This document shows positions 41,198-49,998 of a DNA stretch of 64,000 nt, one piece after another. Source of the stretch: Microbacterium luteum. GTDB lineage: Bacteria > Actinomycetota > Actinomycetes > Actinomycetales > Microbacteriaceae. The translations under genes were made by a program, and so were the position numbers. Under the pieces are notes generated by a model that searched no databases, was not told where the DNA came from, and worked only from the letters and a program-made list of their open reading frames with translations. How positions within the stretch are numbered: position 1 is the first letter of the stretch; every line of letters starts with the position of its first letter. The DNA lies in NCBI RefSeq assembly GCF_015277875.1, contig NZ_CP063814.1, positions 1,364,001 to 1,428,000 of the forward strand, given 5' to 3'.

Positions 41198-44100
41198 ATG
41201 GTCACACGTCAGCGAGCACGCCTGGTCGCGGCAGCGGCGATAGCGGGAACGGTGAGCGCCTTCGCCACCGCGGCCACCGCGGCGGCGGACGAGCCGGTCG
41301 AAGCCGGGATCACGGTCCCGGTGGTCGAGGGCCTGAGCGCGGACTTCATGAACGGGGTGGACGCCTCGTCGATCCTGTCGCTCGAGGAGTCGGGGGTGAC
41401 CTTCCGGGACTTCGACGGCGAAGAGGCCGACGTGTTCGACGTCTTCGCGGATGCGGGCGTGAACTACTCCCGCATCCGCGTCTGGAACGACCCCTACGAC
41501 GCCGACGGCACGGCTACGGCGGCGGCACCGTCGACGCCGAGCGCGCGACCGAGATCGGGCTGCGTTCGACCGCTGCCGGGATGCGCGTGTTCGTCGACTT
41601 CCATTACTCCGACTTCTGGGCACATCCCGGGCAGCAGCCGCTGCCCAAGGCGTGGGAGGGCATGACGACCGCCGAGCGCGCCGACGCGATGTACGACTAC
41701 ACCGTCGACACCCTCAGCCGCATGGACGACGCCGGCGTCGATGTCGGGATGGTTCAGATCGGGAACGAGAATTCCGGTCTGCTGCTCGCCGAGACGGCGT
41801 GGCCGGAATCCGGGCAGCTCTTCGACGCCGCTTCGCGGGGTGTGCGGGATGCGCTCGGCGACGACGTGAAGATCGCGATCCACTTCACCAACCCCGAGCG
41901 CGGCAACTACGGCTCCCTCGCGGACAGTCTCGCCACGTACGACACCGATCCGGCCACCGAGGGCGTGCAGCCCATCGACTACGACGTGTTCGCGTCGTCT
42001 TACTACGCGTACTGGCACGGAACGCTGGAGAACCTCACGAGCCAGCTGGCCGGTGTCGCCGAGACCTATGGCAAGGACGTGATCGTCGCCGAGACCTCGT
42101 GGGCGTACACGCTCGAAGACGGCGACGGGTACCCCAACAACATCCGCACCGCGTACGACCAGTACTCCACGTCGGTGCAGGGCCAGGCTCTCGCGGTGCG
42201 CGATGTCATCGAAGCGGTCGCGAAGGTCGGGGATGCCGGTCTCGGCGTCTTCTATTGGGAGCCGGCGTGGCTCCCCGTCGGTCCGCCGGAGGAGATCGAG
42301 CAGAACCGGCTGCTGTGGGAGGAATTCGGATCGGGCTGGGCCTCGTCTCACGCCGCCGACTACAGCGCCGACGCGGCGGCGAACTACGGCGGGTCCGGCT
42401 GGGACAACCAGGCGATGTTCGACTTCGAGGGTCGACCGCTGGAGTCGCTGCGGGTATGGGACTACGTGCGCTACGGCACCGTCGGCCCGCGCGATGTCGA
42501 TACCGTCGCCTCGCCGGAGATCACTGTCGTCGATGGCCAGTCGTGGTCGCTCCCCGAGACGGTCGCGGTGTCGTACACCGACGGCACGACCGAGCAGCAG
42601 GATGTGACCTGGCAGGGGCACGAGTCCTGGTTCGTCGGCGCGGGCACCTACGAGGTGCCGGGAACGACGGATGCGGGCCTCGAGTCGACGCTGACGGTGA
42701 CCGTTCTCGACGGCGACGCCGACGGGCAGAATCTCCTCGCGAACCCCGGGTTCGAAGACGGCGTCGCTCCGTGGACGGGAACGGGCACGGGCTACACGAT
42801 CAGCGCGACCGACGACCCGTTCGCGGGTACGCGTTCGACGCACTGGTATCGCGCCGGCGGCGACTTCTCGTTCACGATCTCTCAGGAGATCACCGGTGTC
42901 TCCGCCGGCGATTACCGCCTCTCGGCGCAGGCGCAGGGACGCGCCGCGGTCGCCGGCGAGGCGACCTCGATCTCGCTGGCTTCGGGCATCGAGAGCGCGT
43001 CGGCGCCGTTCACGCTGAGCGGCTACGAGGGGTGGCAGAACCCGCGCACGCCGATCGTCACGGTCGCCGAGGGGCAGAGCGTCACGGTCTCCGCGACGTT
43101 CTCCCTCAAGGACGGCGCTTGGGGCACGATCGACGAGTTCGAGCTCGTCGAGGTGACCCCCGTGGTCGAAGCCGACACGTCAGCTCTGGAGGCGGTGTAC
43201 ACGGAGGGCGCGGCCATCGACCGCGACGGGTGGACGGCGGCCTCGCTGCTGGCCTTCGACCGGGCCATGACCCGCGCCGAGGTGATCCTCGACGCGTCGT
43301 CGCCGAGCCAGGCATCCGTGGATGCTGCGGCCGCGGCCCTGCGCACGGCCATCGACGACCTCGAAGCCGGAGACGGAAGCATCCCCGATCCGACCGTGCG
43401 CACCGTCGAACTGACCGTCGTGGACGGCGAGCCGATCGACCTTCCCGACGAGGTCACCGTGGTCGCCTACGACGATTCGACGACCACCGAGGCGGTGACC
43501 TGGAACGACGGACTGGACGCGATCGCCGGTCCCGGCACGTACACCGTGACCGGTGTCACCGAGAACGGCTGGACGGCTCGGGCCGAGATCGTCGTGACGG
43601 CGCGCAACGAGATCGCCAACGGCGGGTTCGAGAAGGGTATCGACGACGTCACGCCGTGGACGATCGAAGCGGACCCCTGGCCGGAAGACGAGGGCTCCTT
43701 CTGGGTCACCGCGTCGGCGGGTTCCGACGGCGATGAGGGTGAATACGCCTTGAACTACTACGTCGACGGGCAGCCGTACGCGTTCACCGCGCTCCAGGAT
43801 GTCGACCTGCCTGCGGGCACCTACGAGCTGTCCGCCGCGGCGATGGGTGGCAGCGACGTGGGCGATCCGGCTCAGATCGACCTCGTCGCGAGCGTCGGCG
43901 GTGTGGAGCAGACGCAGGCGTTCACCCTGAGCGGCTGGCCGACGTGGGACCGACCCACGCTTCAGATCGTGCTCGACGAGGCCGCGACGGTCACGGTGGG
44001 CGTCCGCGGTCTCGGGGATGACGGTGACTGGGGCTACCTCGACGCCTTCACGCTCGTTGCAACGGATACGGGTGACGGCGACTCGGGCGGATCCGACGGC

Positions 44101-44337
44101 GGGTCGGGCGGTTCCGACGCAGACGCAACCGGCGGCGACACCGACGGTTCGAGCGGCGACGGCACCGACGAGGAAGCGGAAGGTGGGGTCTCGGGATCGC
44201 CCTCCGGCGAGATCGCGCAGACCGGAGCCCCGAGCATGACGGGTGCGCTGGCGGGTGCGCTCGGACTGCTGGCTCTCGGAGGCGCCCTCGTCGTCGCCTC
44301 CCTCCGCCGCGCTCGTCGCGAGCAGACAGGTTCCTGA
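41198..44337 (+). pseudogene. GH53 endo-beta-1,4-galactanase, frameshifted
   Basis: A cell-wall-anchored enzyme. Signal peptide, then the GH53 barrel (FMNGVDASSILSLEESGV, RIRVWNDPYDADG). Loss of one base at about 41510 shifts the frame; the other frame continues MRVFVDFHYSDFW with acid/base Glu in QIGNENSG and nucleophile Glu in VAETSW. After the barrel come two Big_4-like beta domains, two carbohydrate-binding-like modules (LLANPGFEDG, EIANGGFEKG), a FIVAR-like helical repeat, and a sorting tail IAQTGAP plus helix and Arg-rich end. It would cleave galactan side chains of pectin. AGAGGAACC precedes ATG 41198. Confidence 0.88.
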
Positions 44338-44345
44338 CCGTCGCC

Positions 44346-44378
44346 ATGGCGCGGTGTCCGTCGGCGGCACCGCGCCAT
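44346..44378. terminator. hairpin after galactanase gene
   Basis: Perfect 11-bp stem ATGGCGCGGTG/CACCGCGCCAT with an 11-nt loop. There is no T-tract, as is common in high-GC actinobacteria. Confidence 0.65.
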
Positions 44379-44465
44379 AGCGCATCGCTGGGGCCGGGAG
44401 GGAGGCCTTGCCACCGTCGCCGCGCTCGCGAAGCATGGCCGCGAGTCGAGAACGAGCGGAGAATC

Positions 44466-45284
44466 ATGACACGCACGATCATCATCACCGGGGCGAGCGA
44501 CGGAATCGGCGCGGCATCGGCGCGCCAGCTTCACGAGGCGGGGGAGCAGGTGATCGTGGTCGGCCGCGATCCCGACAAGACCGCGGCCGTCGCGAAGCGG
44601 CTGGATGTGCCGTCGCACGTCGCGGACTTCGCCGATCTGGCGCAGGTGCGTGATCTGGCGGAGACGCTCCTGCAGCAGTATCCGCGCATCGACGTGCTGG
44701 CCAACAACGCCGGAGGCGTGTTCGGCGAGCGCACGGAGACCCGGGACGGATACGAGCTCACCTTCCAGGTGAACCATCTCGCGCCGTTCCTGCTCACGAA
44801 TCTGCTCGTGGAGCGGCTTCGCACCTCACAGGCGTCGGTGATCCAGACATCGAGCCAGGCCCAGCGCTTCTCTCGGTTCGCGATCGACGATCTGCAGGCG
44901 CGCCGGCGCTACTCGGCGGGGCGCGCGTACGGCAACAGCAAGCTCGCGAACGTGCTGTTCACGAAGGAGCTGCATCGTCGGTTCGGGGAGGCGGGAGTGT
45001 CGGCGGTGTCGTTCCACCCGGGCGCGGTGGCGACCGGCTTCGCGGCTGCCGCGCGGGGTCCGTGGCGGATGCTCTATCAGAACGACCTGTTCAACCGCAT
45101 CCTCGACGGCACGGACGTCGGAGGGTCGAAGCTGACGTGGATGGCGATGGGAAAGCCCGGCTTCGACTGGGAGCGCGGCGGGTACTACGTGAACAATCGC
45201 CTCGCCCGGCCGCATCGTGACGCGGAGGATCCGGCGCTCGCGCGCGCCCTCTGGGACCGCAGCGCCGAGCTGGTCGGTCTCTGA
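44466..45284 (+). CDS. short-chain dehydrogenase/reductase
   Basis: A 272-residue SDR. Cofactor motif TGASDGIG, NNAGG, Ser in VIQTSSQAQ, and catalytic Tyr/Lys in AYGNSKLAN. It resembles retinol dehydrogenase-like SDRs. The Arg in VVGRDPDK after beta 2 favours NADP(H). ATG at 44466; stand-alone gene. Substrate unknown. Confidence 0.9.
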   Translation: MTRTIIITGASDGIGAASARQLHEAGEQVIVVGRDPDKTAAVAKRLDVPSHVADFADLAQVRDLAETLLQQYPRIDVLANNAGGVFGERTETRDGYELTFQVNHLAPFLLTNLLVERLRTSQASVIQTSSQAQRFSRFAIDDLQARRRYSAGRAYGNSKLANVLFTKELHRRFGEAGVSAVSFHPGAVATGFAAAARGPWRMLYQNDLFNRILDGTDVGGSKLTWMAMGKPGFDWERGGYYVNNRLARPHRDAEDPALARALWDRSAELVGL

Positions 45285-45357
45285 GCACGGCCGCATCCGC
45301 GCGGCACACGGGAGAGGATGGCGTGGCCTTCGCGTCACGTGCTCCGGTGAATCGTGG

Positions 45358-47049
45358 TCAACCGAGCCCGACCACGAAGCCGAATCCGTCGACCGCGGCG
45401 CCGAGAGCCGCTGTGCCACTGAGCACGAAGACGGCCGTCGCGTGCTCGGGATGGATCATCATCCGCACTTCGGTGCCGAGGAACATCTCCGGATCCGCCC
45501 CGGGAATCGCGGCGGCGAGCATCTCGACGGCGGCGTCGGAGTCCACGTGCGGCGCCTGCCAGCCCGTTCCGCCGACCCACCAGTTGTTGGATTCGCCGTC
45601 GTCGTGGTTCGACCCTTGGCCCAGGCACAGCGGTATGCTGCCCGACAGCGTGCCGCCGTGCGCGGCCAGCTCGCCGCAGAACGCGAAATTCAGCTCGCCG
45701 GGGGATGTCGTTCCCTGGTTGACGCCCGCACCGATCATGGTGCCGTCCGATCCGACCTGCCCGTCGAACCACTCAGCGACGCCCGAGCTGGCTTCGCGGC
45801 TCGCTGTGACGTTGACGCTGTAGTTGTTGACCTCGTAATTGTGCAGGAACGTGTTCCACGCAACTCCGGCGTAGGAGGTCGTGTCGTGCACTCCCGCCCA
45901 CAGTTGGTTGTCGGTGATCGACCATGCGCATCCGTCGCACGACACCGACCACGAGGTCGGCAGCTCGAGGCTCGCGTCGGCGAGCTTGGCGGCGAACGCC
46001 TTCAGCGCGATCGCTTCAGCCGTGGTGAGGTTCGGCGGATCGCTGTCGACGAAGTTCGTGATCGCCGTTCCGAGCGGGGCCAGAGCAAGCGGCGGCAGGT
46101 CGGAGAGGCTGTAGAGCGAGAAGTAGTTTGCGTGCGCATCGCCCATGCTCACCTCGAACTCGTTCGAGGACAGGCCGTCGGAGTCCAGGCAGGCCACGAG
46201 ACTCGTGGCCTGGGCGTCGGCGGCATGGGCATCGACGTGGCAGATGCCACCGACTCGCCCGAAGTCCGCTCCGCCCATCCACCAGTTGTTCTCCAGACCG
46301 CTGTCACCCTGCCCGAAGCAGGTCTCGACGGATGCGGAGCCGTAGTCGAGGAACGTCAGCGTGCCGCAGAAAGCGTAGTGGAGCTCCTGCGGCTCGTCGT
46401 TCGTGTCGATGTCGGTGTGCACGGCGGCGCCCCCGGTCTGGCCGTTGTACCAGGATGCGACGGAGTCCTCACCGTCGTGCGTTCCCTGCACATCGAGGGT
46501 CAGACGATTGTCGCCGCTGTCCCAGCTCTGTCCCTGGTAGGCGAAGTCCTCGCCGGACGATGCGCCGTCGTACGCGAACGAGATCTCACCCAGGTCGCTG
46601 CGGATCTCGACGGTGTCGTCGTGGGTCTTCGACAGCTCGGGATCCGTATCGGGTTCGGGTGCGGGAACGGGCTCGGGTGCAGGGTCGACATCGCCGGTCG
46701 ACGGCGAACCGGAGCCGTTGTCGCGCGAGGATCCGCTTGCCTCGTGGGTGTCGACGCTCTGAGCCGGCACCGTGCGACTTCCCCCGTAGGGCGCGGACGG
46801 ACGCGTCCACGGCGTCGTGACATCCTCCTCGGGTGACGGCGTCGGCGTGGTCGTCGCCGTGGGAGTCGGTGTCGCGGAGGCTTCAGGGAGCGGCGCTGCG
46901 CTTCCCTCGGATGCATCAGGGGATGCCGTGGGAGTGGGTGTCGGCGCGGCGTCGTCTTCGACGGTCGCAGTGCACGCGGTGAGGAGAAGCCCCGTCGCCA
47001 GAGCGACGGCCGCGGCGCGGCGGGTGAAGGGGGAGCGTCGGTTCGGCAT
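45358..47049 (-). CDS. large lipoprotein with duplicated Cys domain
   Basis: A 563-residue protein with lipobox GLLLTAC, then a Thr/Pro/Ser/Ala-rich linker (residues 25-150). Two homologous halves follow. Each carries a FCG-(T/E)L, a C-(F/L)-GQG and an NNWW-(M/V)-GG motif, at about residues 235-280 and 440-500. The first half has two extra Cys (GICHVD, ACLDSDG); a spacer between halves has SCDGCAWSI. The frame is open to 47322, but the lipoprotein signal sets the start at 47049. No family recognised. Confidence 0.8.
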   Translation of the reverse strand: MPNRRSPFTRRAAAVALATGLLLTACTATVEDDAAPTPTPTASPDASEGSAAPLPEASATPTPTATTTPTPSPEEDVTTPWTRPSAPYGGSRTVPAQSVDTHEASGSSRDNGSGSPSTGDVDPAPEPVPAPEPDTDPELSKTHDDTVEIRSDLGEISFAYDGASSGEDFAYQGQSWDSGDNRLTLDVQGTHDGEDSVASWYNGQTGGAAVHTDIDTNDEPQELHYAFCGTLTFLDYGSASVETCFGQGDSGLENNWWMGGADFGRVGGICHVDAHAADAQATSLVACLDSDGLSSNEFEVSMGDAHANYFSLYSLSDLPPLALAPLGTAITNFVDSDPPNLTTAEAIALKAFAAKLADASLELPTSWSVSCDGCAWSITDNQLWAGVHDTTSYAGVAWNTFLHNYEVNNYSVNVTASREASSGVAEWFDGQVGSDGTMIGAGVNQGTTSPGELNFAFCGELAAHGGTLSGSIPLCLGQGSNHDDGESNNWWVGGTGWQAPHVDSDAAVEMLAAAIPGADPEMFLGTEVRMMIHPEHATAVFVLSGTAALGAAVDGFGFVVGLG

Positions 47050-47239
47050 GGCGTCTTTCTCGGGAGGCATCCGGCCGGAGGAGAGGCGTGACCGTGCGCG
47101 TGGTGCCCTCGTGTGGCGGGAGGGCGGGTCGGGTTCCGCCCCGGTCCACGTTAACGCGTCAACCCCCTCCGCACCGCTGAGCGACCTGCGAGGCTGAGCG
47201 ATGCATCCCTCTTTCGAGAGAGCGAGACGAAGGAGAACC

Positions 47240-48130
47240 ATGAAGAATCGAACGCTCGGCCCGTACACCGTCTCGGCGATCGGCCTCGGTGCGATGCCGG
47301 TGTCGATGAATCGCGACAACACCTACCCCGCGCGCGATGATGCGATCGCGATGATCCATGCTGCCCTCGACGCCGGGGTGACGCTGATCGACACCGCCGA
47401 CATCTACGCGCCCGCCGATGCCGAGATGGGCCACAACGAACAGATCGTGCGCGACGCCCTCGCCTCGTGGGGCGGCGACACCGACGGCATCGTCGTCGCC
47501 ACCAAGGGCGGTATCGTCCGCCAGGCGGACGGCGGTGTCGGTCGCGACGGGTCGCTGCCGTACCTGCGGTCTGCGGTGGAGAAGTCGCTGCGGAACCTCG
47601 GCATCGATGCGATCGACCTGTACCAGTACCACCGGCCGGATCGGTGGATGGTCTATGGCGACATCATGGACAACCTCAAGACCCTCCGTGAGGAGGGCAA
47701 AGTGCAGCAGATCGGCATCTCGAACGCGAGCGTGGAAGAGATCGACATCGCCCGGCAGGTGCTCGGCGAGGGAGTGCTCGTCAGTGTGCAGAACGAGTTC
47801 TCCCCGAAGCATCCCGGCAGCTACGACGAGTTGCAGCACTGCGCCGAACACGGCATAGCGTTCCTGCCGTGGAGCCCGCTCGGCGGCACCGGCGGCGGGG
47901 CGCGTGACGTCGGAGAGCGGTTCGGCGCCTTCGCGGCGATCGCCGATGATCATGGCGTCAGCCCCCAGCAGGTCGTGCTCGCGTGGGAGCTGTCGCTGGC
48001 GGACGTGGTCATCCCGATCCCGGGCGCCCGTCGACCCGCGTCCATCACCGACAGTGCCCGGGCGGCCGACCTGCAGCTGAGCGACGACGAGCTCTCCCGA
48101 TGCTCGGCGGCTGTGGGGCTGGAGGTCTGA
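47240..48130 (+). CDS. aldo/keto reductase
   Basis: A 296-residue TIM-barrel NADPH oxidoreductase. The catalytic residues are Asp and Tyr in LIDTADIYAP, Lys in VATKGG and His in YQYHRPD. NADP-binding end: IPGARRPASITDSARA. It resembles actinobacterial AKRs acting on sugars or aldehydes. AAGGAGAACC precedes ATG 47240. A bidirectional terminator separates it from the converging MDR gene. Confidence 0.92.
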   Translation: MKNRTLGPYTVSAIGLGAMPVSMNRDNTYPARDDAIAMIHAALDAGVTLIDTADIYAPADAEMGHNEQIVRDALASWGGDTDGIVVATKGGIVRQADGGVGRDGSLPYLRSAVEKSLRNLGIDAIDLYQYHRPDRWMVYGDIMDNLKTLREEGKVQQIGISNASVEEIDIARQVLGEGVLVSVQNEFSPKHPGSYDELQHCAEHGIAFLPWSPLGGTGGGARDVGERFGAFAAIADDHGVSPQQVVLAWELSLADVVIPIPGARRPASITDSARAADLQLSDDELSRCSAAVGLEV

Positions 48131-48133
48131 GCG

Positions 48134-48175
48134 GAGGGATGCTGCCGCGGACGTGGGGTTGCAGCAGCATCCCTC
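48134..48175. terminator. bidirectional terminator
   Basis: Perfect 12-bp inverted repeat GAGGGATGCTGC/GCAGCATCCCTC between the converging AKR and MDR genes. Confidence 0.85.
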
Positions 48176-48183
48176 ACCCGCGC

Positions 48184-49152
48184 TCACGGGCGAAGGAGCA
48201 CCTTGCCCACACGGCCGGCCTCACCGCTCGCGCGCACCGCGTCGGTGATGTCGTCGAGAGCGTGGACGGATGACACCGGCAGGTTGATCGTGCCGTCGGC
48301 CAGACGTGCGCGCAGTTCCGCGGCGAGTTCACCGCGGCGCGCGGGGGTGACGCGGGGACGGGCGCCCCAGAATCCCCGCACCCTGGTCCGGCGGAACAGC
48401 ACGTCACCGACGGCGAGATCGAGCCGGGGCGAAGCCATCGCTCCGAAGACCACGAGCTCGCCGCCCTCGCCGAGCAGCGACAGCACGTCGCCCGCCGCGC
48501 TCCCTCCCACGGAATCGACGCCGGCGCGCGGGCTGGCGCCGTCGAGCAGCGCGGCGACGCGCTCGCGCCAGTCGTGGTCATCAGTGGCGACGACGTCGTG
48601 GATGCCGGCCGCGGCAAGTTCGTCGACGGCCTCGGCCCGGCGCACGAGGTTGATCACGCGGATGCCGCGACTCGGTGCCAGGCTCGCCACCAGTCGTCCG
48701 ACGGCGCCGTTGGCGGCGTTCTGCACCATCCACTCGCCTGCCTCGAGCGAGAGGTCGTCGAGGAGCGTGAGCGCCGACATGGGCATCGCGAACATCTGCG
48801 CGGCGACCTCATCGGGGATCTCGTCGTCGACGGGAACCGTCGCACGGGCGGGCAGGACGACCTCCTCGGCCCAGACGCCGTGGCCGCTCGCGGTGACACG
48901 CTGACCCACCTGTCGGTCTCCGACGTCGGCACCGACGGCATCGATCAGACCCATCGCCTCGGTTCCCGCGCGAGCCGGAAGATCAGGCAGGACGCCGTAC
49001 TGCCCGCGCACGGTCATGAGGTCGTGATTGTGGATGGCGGCGAGCACGATGCGCACCCGCACCTCTTCCGGGCCCGGTTCGGGCCGGTCGATCTCATCGA
49101 TGGCGAGCACCTCCTCCGGGGCTCCGAAGGTGCGGTGGATTGCTGCGCGCAT
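48184..49152 (-). CDS. zinc-independent MDR oxidoreductase (MECR/QOR-like)
   Basis: A 322-residue medium-chain dehydrogenase/reductase. N-terminal GroES-like domain with AAIHNHDLMTVRGQYG, the MECR-type motif; nucleotide-binding motif QNAANGAVGRLVASLA (AxxGxxG type); C-terminal GWLS-less end GRVGKVLLRP. No zinc ligands are seen, so it is probably an NADPH quinone or enoyl reductase. Divergent from a VOC/HxlR pair whose operator lies near its start. Confidence 0.88.
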   Translation of the reverse strand: MRAAIHRTFGAPEEVLAIDEIDRPEPGPEEVRVRIVLAAIHNHDLMTVRGQYGVLPDLPARAGTEAMGLIDAVGADVGDRQVGQRVTASGHGVWAEEVVLPARATVPVDDEIPDEVAAQMFAMPMSALTLLDDLSLEAGEWMVQNAANGAVGRLVASLAPSRGIRVINLVRRAEAVDELAAAGIHDVVATDDHDWRERVAALLDGASPRAGVDSVGGSAAGDVLSLLGEGGELVVFGAMASPRLDLAVGDVLFRRTRVRGFWGARPRVTPARRGELAAELRARLADGTINLPVSSVHALDDITDAVRASGEAGRVGKVLLRP

Positions 49153-49251
49153 GGTGTCTCGCTCTCGTCGGCCGTCTCGGCGCGATTGCGCCGCGCGGTC
49201 TTCCAGCGTAGGTCGCCCGTGGGCTCGCAGACGCCGTGATCTTGACGGCAT

Positions 49252-49268
49252 ACTTGCTTTTTGCAAGT
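49252..49268. promoter_or_regulatory. HxlR-type palindrome between divergent genes
   Basis: ACTTGC-TTTTT-GCAAGT, a perfect 6-bp-arm palindrome between the MDR gene (minus) and the VOC/HxlR pair (plus). TTGACG at 49242-49247 may be a plus-strand -35. HxlR regulators commonly bind such sites next to oxidoreductase genes. Confidence 0.6.
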
Positions 49269-49276
49269 GTTTGCGT

Positions 49277-49681
49277 ATGAGCCTCTTCATCACGTGCCCC
49301 GTCGAGAGCGTCGAACGCTCGACCGCCTTCTACACCGCCCTCGGGTGGACCATGGATCCTGACATGTCCGACCACAACGTGTCGTGCTTCGCGGTCGCGC
49401 CAGGGCAGTACGTCGTGCTCGGCAGTCGAGAGATGTACGCGAGTGTGGGCGGCACCGACGACCTGATCGGCGGGGCCGAGACACCGTCGAAAGTGACCGT
49501 CTCGTTCGACCTCGGCAGCCGTGAGGCGGTCGACGAACTCACCGAGCGCGCCGGCGCCGCGGGCGGGCGGGTCGGGGACACCGACGACTACCCGTTCATG
49601 TATCAGCGCCAGTTCGACGACCCCGACGGATATCACTATTCGCCGTTCTGGATGAAGCCGGAGGCCGGTCCGCAGGAGTGA
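49277..49681 (+). CDS. VOC superfamily protein
   Basis: A 134-residue glyoxalase-fold protein: LFITCPVESVERSTAFYTAL and YQRQFDDPDGYHYSPFWM. The latter is the conserved C-terminal motif of the actinobacterial extradiol-like VOC subgroup. Its stop overlaps the HxlR start (GTGA). ATG 49277 lies 9 bp after the palindrome, possibly leaderless or with a very short leader. Confidence 0.87.
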   Translation: MSLFITCPVESVERSTAFYTALGWTMDPDMSDHNVSCFAVAPGQYVVLGSREMYASVGGTDDLIGGAETPSKVTVSFDLGSREAVDELTERAGAAGGRVGDTDDYPFMYQRQFDDPDGYHYSPFWMKPEAGPQE

Positions 49682-49953
49682 GCGACCTCGCCGCCGCCCT
49701 CGATGTCGTCGGCGCCCGGTGGGCCCTGCTCATCGTGGGCCGGCTCCTCGACGGACCACAGCGCTACGGTGATCTGCAGCGTGACCTCGGAGTGCCCACC
49801 AACATCCTCGCCACCCGACTGCGCGAACTCGAACAGGCGGGCGTGCTGACCCGCCTGCCGCTCCGGCACAAGACCCGGGCTTATGCGCTGACCGATCGCG
49901 GCCTCGCGCTGCGGGAGAGCATCGACGCTCTCGAGCGGTGGGTGCGACCGTGA
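49678..49953 (+). CDS. HxlR-family regulator
   Basis: A 91-residue winged-helix protein with LDVVGARWALLIVGRLLDGP, YGDLQRDLGVPTNILATRLR (recognition helix) and YALTDRGLAL. HxlR proteins sense electrophiles or quinones. There is no conserved N-terminal Cys, so ligand sensing rather than thiol chemistry is likely. Probably controls both its own operon and the divergent MDR gene. Confidence 0.9.
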   Translation: MSDLAAALDVVGARWALLIVGRLLDGPQRYGDLQRDLGVPTNILATRLRELEQAGVLTRLPLRHKTRAYALTDRGLALRESIDALERWVRP

Positions 49954-49987
49954 ATCCTCCCCGACGCGCGCGCCGGGGAGGATTCAC
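49950..49987. terminator. bidirectional terminator
   Basis: Perfect 14-bp inverted repeat, 49950-49963 and 49974-49987, between the converging HxlR gene and the PL11 lyase. It overlaps the HxlR stop codon. Confidence 0.88.
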
Positions 49988-49998
49988 GGTGTGGCGTG

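Noticed and set aside
45358-47322. Longer 654-residue version of the lipoprotein
   Set aside because: The lipobox signal at MPNRRSPFTRRAA gives a better start at 47049; upstream residues lack any signal.
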